Positions 60,575 to 64,000 of a stretch of 64,000 bases of DNA are shown here, piece by piece. The notes beneath the pieces are model-generated. The model saw only the letters and a program-made list of their open reading frames with translations. It was not told where the DNA came from and ran no database searches. The stretch comes from an uncultured beta proteobacterium. Lineage in GTDB: Bacteria > Pseudomonadota > Gammaproteobacteria > Burkholderiales > Burkholderiaceae_C. The DNA lies in the NCBI GenBank assembly GCA_903876715.1, contig CAIRBF010000226.1, positions 1 through 64,000 of the forward strand, in the 5' to 3' direction. Position 1 is the first letter of the stretch. Every line of letters begins with the position of its first letter. A program made the translations under genes and the position numbers.

Positions 60575-61576
60575 ATGCAATACCGCCGCCTCGGCCGCAG
60601 CCCGCTCGAAGTCTCTGCCCTGTGCCTGGGCACGATGATGTTCGGCGACCAGACCAGCGCCGACGAGGCGGCCGAGATCCTGGCGCACGCGCGCGACCAC
60701 GGTGTCAACTTCATCGACACCGCGGACATCTACTCACTCGGCCGCAGCGAGTCCATACTCGGCGAGTTGCTGCGCGGCGGCGCGCGCGAGCACTGGGTGC
60801 TGGCCAGCAAGCTGGGGAACCCCATGGGCCCGGGGCCGAACCGCTCGCGCTACTCGCGGCGCTGGGTCGAGAGCGCGTGCGACGCCAGCCTGCGGCGGCT
60901 CGGCACCGACCACCTGGACCTGTACTACCTGCACCGCGACTACACCGGCATGGACCTGGAGGAGCCGCTGCGCGCCATCGAGGCCCTGCTGCGCGCCGGG
61001 AAGATCCGCGCCTGGGGGCTGTCGAACTTCCGCGGCTGGCGCATCTCCGAAGTGGTGCACACGGCGCGCTCTATCAACATGCCCGCGCCGGTGGCCTGCC
61101 AGCCCTACTACAACCTGCTGAACCGCCAGCCCGAGGTCGAGGTGCTGCCGGTCTGCGCCCACCACGGCCTGGGCATCGTGCCCTACAGCCCCATCGCTCG
61201 CGGCGTACTCACCGGCAAGTACGCGCCCGGCGCCCAGGCGACCGAGGGCACGCGCGCCGGGCGCGGCGACAAGCGCATGCTCGAGACCGAGTTCCGCGCC
61301 GAATCCCTGGCCGTGGCACAACGCCTGCGCGAGCACTGTGCCGCGCGCGGCGTGGCCCTGTCGCACTTTGCCGCGGCCTGGGTGCTGGCGCACCGCAACA
61401 TCAGCGCTGTCATCGCCGGCCCGCGCACGCTGGCGCAGTGGCAGGACTACTACGGTGCGCTGGACTGCGCCATCGGGCCCGACGACGAAGCCCTGGTCGA
61501 CAGCCTGGTCAGCCCCGGTCATCCGTCTACGCCGGGCTACAACGATCCGGCCTACCCGTGGGAGCCGCGGCGCTGA
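60575..61576 (+). CDS. Aldo/keto reductase
   Basis: MQYRRLGRSPLEVSALCLGTMMFGDQTSADEAAEILAHARDHGVNFIDTADIYSLGRSESILGELLRGGAREHWVLASKLG...LDLYYLHRDYTGMDLEEPLRAIEALLRAGKIRAWGLSNFRGWRI. The ORF-track start at 58745 is an upstream over-extension. Confidence 0.94.
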   Translation: MQYRRLGRSPLEVSALCLGTMMFGDQTSADEAAEILAHARDHGVNFIDTADIYSLGRSESILGELLRGGAREHWVLASKLGNPMGPGPNRSRYSRRWVESACDASLRRLGTDHLDLYYLHRDYTGMDLEEPLRAIEALLRAGKIRAWGLSNFRGWRISEVVHTARSINMPAPVACQPYYNLLNRQPEVEVLPVCAHHGLGIVPYSPIARGVLTGKYAPGAQATEGTRAGRGDKRMLETEFRAESLAVAQRLREHCAARGVALSHFAAAWVLAHRNISAVIAGPRTLAQWQDYYGALDCAIGPDDEALVDSLVSPGHPSTPGYNDPAYPWEPRR

Positions 61577-61637
61577 GACGACCGGCACGCCAGGCCCGGC
61601 CCCCGCACGCCCAGTTGCCCGTCACCACCGGTCTGGC

Positions 61638-63155
61638 ATGACCCCAGGCACCACCCTCGTCTGGCTCAAGCGCGACCTGCGGCTGGCCGATCACGCACCG
61701 CTGCACGAGGCGCAGCGCCATGGGCGCGCGCTCGTGCTGTTCATCATCGAACCCGAATGGCTGGCCAGCCCCGAGTGCGACCCGATGCACGTGGGCTTTG
61801 TGCTCGAGAGCGTGGCCGAACTGCGCGCCCGCGGCCTGCCGGTGCTGGTGCGCGAGGGGCCGGCCGTGAACGTGCTCGAGACCCTGCGCCAGGCGCATGG
61901 CGTGACCCGCCTGCTCAGTCACGAGGAGACGGGCCCGGGATGGAGCTACGCGCGCGACCGCGCAGTGACCGCCTGGTGCCGCCAGCACGGCGTCGCCTGG
62001 ACCGAGACGCCCCAGACCGGCGTTGTGCGGCGTCTGCGCTCGCGCCTGGGCTGGGCCGGGCGCTGGCAGGCGCGCATGGACGCGCCGGCCCTCCCAGTGG
62101 TCGACCCGGCCTCCTGGTCTACGCCCCCCGGCCTGTTGCTGGCCGACCTGCCCACGCCCTCCGCCCTGGGCCTGCCACCGCACGGCCGCACGCTGCAGCC
62201 CGCCGGCGAGGCGGCTGCGCAGCGAACGCTCCACGACTTCCTGGCCGGCCGCGGGCGCGACTACCGGCGCGCCTTGTCCAGCCCGCTGAGCGCGGCCGAG
62301 GGCTGCAGCCGGCTCAGCCCGCACCTGGCCTTCGGCACGCTGTCCCTGCGCACTGTGCACCAGGCCACCGAGGCCCGCATCGCCGCGCTGGCGGCCGACG
62401 CGCAGGCCGAGGAGCGCAGCTTCGCGCACGCGCTGCGTGGTTTTGCCGGCCGCCTGCGCTGGCACTGCCATTTCATGCAGAAGCTCGAGGACGAGCCGGC
62501 GATCGAGTTCCGCAACTTCGCCCGCAGCGCCGACGGCCTGCGGCCGGGAGACGACGGCGTGCCGATGAGCGCACTCGACCAGGAGCGCCTGGCGGCCTGG
62601 CAGGAGGGCCGCACCGGCCACCCGATGGTCGACGCCTGCATGCGCAGCCTGCGCGCCACCGGCTGGCTGAACTTCCGCATGCGCGCGATGCTGGTGAGCT
62701 TTGCCGCCTACCACCTGTGGCTGCACTGGCGCGAGCCCGGGCTCTTCCTCGCGCGCCAGTTCCTCGATTTCGAGGCCGGCATCCACTGGAGCCAGATGCA
62801 GATGCAGTCGGGCACCACCGGCATCAACACGCTGCGCATGTACTCGCCCACCAAGCAGATGCGCGACCACGACCCCGACGGCGTCTTCGTGCGCCGCTGG
62901 GTGCCCGAGTGGGACAGCGACGCCTACCCCGCGCCCATCGTCGACGAACGCGCGGCGCTGACCGCCGCGCGCGAGCGCCTGTGGGCCTTGCGCGACACGC
63001 GCGACGCGCGCGCCGAGGCCGACACGATCCAGCAGCGCCACGGCTCGCGCCGCAGCGGCCTGCCGCCTTCGGGGCCGGCCGCCCGGCGCGGGCGGCGCCC
63101 CGCTGCGCCCGCGAAAATGCCCGAGGCGCCCTTCCAGGGCACGCTGTTCGACTGA
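61638..63155 (+). CDS. Cryptochrome/photolyase-family FAD-binding protein (deoxyribodipyrimidine photolyase-like)
   Basis: MTPGTTLVWLKRDLRLADHAPLHEA...SPHLAFGTLSLRTVHQ...RLRWHCHFMQKLEDEP...GRTGHPMVDACMRSLRATGWLNFRMRAMLVSFAAYHLWLHWREPGLFLARQFLDFEAGIHWSQMQMQSGTTGINTLRMYSPTKQ. Confidence 0.92.
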   Translation: MTPGTTLVWLKRDLRLADHAPLHEAQRHGRALVLFIIEPEWLASPECDPMHVGFVLESVAELRARGLPVLVREGPAVNVLETLRQAHGVTRLLSHEETGPGWSYARDRAVTAWCRQHGVAWTETPQTGVVRRLRSRLGWAGRWQARMDAPALPVVDPASWSTPPGLLLADLPTPSALGLPPHGRTLQPAGEAAAQRTLHDFLAGRGRDYRRALSSPLSAAEGCSRLSPHLAFGTLSLRTVHQATEARIAALAADAQAEERSFAHALRGFAGRLRWHCHFMQKLEDEPAIEFRNFARSADGLRPGDDGVPMSALDQERLAAWQEGRTGHPMVDACMRSLRATGWLNFRMRAMLVSFAAYHLWLHWREPGLFLARQFLDFEAGIHWSQMQMQSGTTGINTLRMYSPTKQMRDHDPDGVFVRRWVPEWDSDAYPAPIVDERAALTAARERLWALRDTRDARAEADTIQQRHGSRRSGLPPSGPAARRGRRPAAPAKMPEAPFQGTLFD

Positions 63156-63237
63156 GCGGACGCGCCCCGATAATCCCAGGCGCGCCTGCGACCTGCCCTC
63201 CACCCCCGCGCTGGCGTCCACCAGGAGCCCCCCACCC

Positions 63238-63621
63238 ATGTTTTCCCACGTGATGATCGGCACCAACGACCTCCCCCGGGCCCAGGCCTTCTATGACTCG
63301 GTGCTGGGCACGCTAGGGGTTCCCGCGGGCCGGGTCGACCGCCACCGGGTGTTCTGGCGCACGTCCACGGGCATGTTCTCGGTGTCGCTGCCGATCAACG
63401 GCGAGCAGGCCACCGCCGGCAACGGCAGCACGCTCGGCTTCGCCTGCACCTCGGCCGAGCAGGTGCAGGCCTGGCACGCCGCCGGTCTGGCGCATGGCGG
63501 CAGCACCTGCGAAGACCCTCCCGGGGTGCGCGAGGGCGCCGCAGGCCGGCTCTACCTGGCCTACCTGCGCGACCCCGACGGCAACAAGATCTGCGGCCTG
63601 TACCGGATGCCCCGGGAGTGA
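63238..63621 (+). CDS. VOC-family (glyoxalase-like) protein
   Basis: 127 aa: MFSHVMIGTNDLPRAQAFYDSVLGTLGVPAGR...LYLAYLRDPDGNKICGLYRMPRE. Confidence 0.9.
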   Translation: MFSHVMIGTNDLPRAQAFYDSVLGTLGVPAGRVDRHRVFWRTSTGMFSVSLPINGEQATAGNGSTLGFACTSAEQVQAWHAAGLAHGGSTCEDPPGVREGAAGRLYLAYLRDPDGNKICGLYRMPRE

Positions 63622-63700
63622 GGGGCCGCGGGCCCCTCGCAGCCTCTGAGAGCCTGCCGCGGCTGCCGCCCACCGCCACTCCCGCAAGAGCCCTGCGACC

Positions 63701-63874
63701 ATGAGCACCGGCCACCGCGGCAACAAGTCCTATCTGCCCAGCAAGCCCTGCGCCGCGTGCGGCCGGCCGATGAGCTGGCGCAAGGCCTGGGCGCGCACCT
63801 GGGAGACGGTGAAGTACTGCTCCGACGCCTGCCGCAAGCGCCGCGCCGGCGCGCCGGCCGGGGGCCGGCCATGA
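63701..63874 (+). CDS. DUF2256-like small zinc-ribbon protein (57 aa), not in ORF track
   Basis: MSTGHRGNKSYLPSKPCAACGRPMSWRKAWARTWETVKYCSDACRKRRAGAPAGGRP; CxxC...CxxxC; ends in ATGA overlap with the next gene. Confidence 0.85.
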   Translation: MSTGHRGNKSYLPSKPCAACGRPMSWRKAWARTWETVKYCSDACRKRRAGAPAGGRP

Positions 63875-64000
63875 CGGCGGCCGCGGGCACGGTGCGTCAT
63901 CTCGTCGTCGTCCTCGGCGACCAGCTCAACCGCGACGCGAGCGCCTGGGACGGCTTCGACCCCGAGCAGGACCTGGCCTGGATGTGCGAGGCGCGCGGCG
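63871..64000 (+). CDS. Deoxyribodipyrimidine photolyase-related protein (FeS-BCP/PhrB-like), 3' partial at right edge, not in ORF track
   Basis: MTAAAGTVRHLVVVLGDQLNRDASAWDGFDPEQDLAWMCEARG: matches the N-terminal pattern of the photolyase-related (DPRP) family; open to the window end. Confidence 0.8.
   Translation, partial: MTAAAGTVRHLVVVLGDQLNRDASAWDGFDPEQDLAWMCEARG

Overview
High-GC (probably Burkholderiales-like) chromosomal window with two parts. (1) Positions 1-41576, minus strand: one uninterrupted reading frame of at least 13,858 codons that runs off the left edge. The ORF track does not list it, presumably because its stop codon lies outside the window; the many long plus-strand ORFs over this region (e.g. 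306..10853) are its antisense shadow. The N-terminus carries a LEPR-XLL-like motif (YRTEPLEQRILLSADP). The rest is a mosaic of beta-rich adhesin-like repeats, RTX nonapeptides, DxDxDG calcium-loop repeats, a dispersed YRYxG...YxDxxxW module and, at the left edge, 221-aa tandem repeats with an exact 663-bp period. A 7TMR-DISM-type histidine kinase and an OmpR-type response regulator lie divergently upstream. (2) Positions ~44.8-64 kb: ordinary, tightly packed genes: ybaK-like deacylase, a Cys-type sulfatase, a large ureide nitrogen cluster (AtzF, AtzG-like, AtzE, AtzH/HpxZ-like, BMP-family ABC transporter, AmiF-like formamidase, BiuH-like biuret hydrolase, a second BiuH/TrtA-like hydrolase, GntR/FCD regulator), a class II aldolase, an aldo/keto reductase, and a photolyase/VOC/DUF2256/FeS-BCP-type photolyase group running off the right edge. 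A sigma-54-like promoter, an NtrC-like box and a GntR-like palindrome sit just upstream of atzF. All translations and family calls were made by eye, with no database search.
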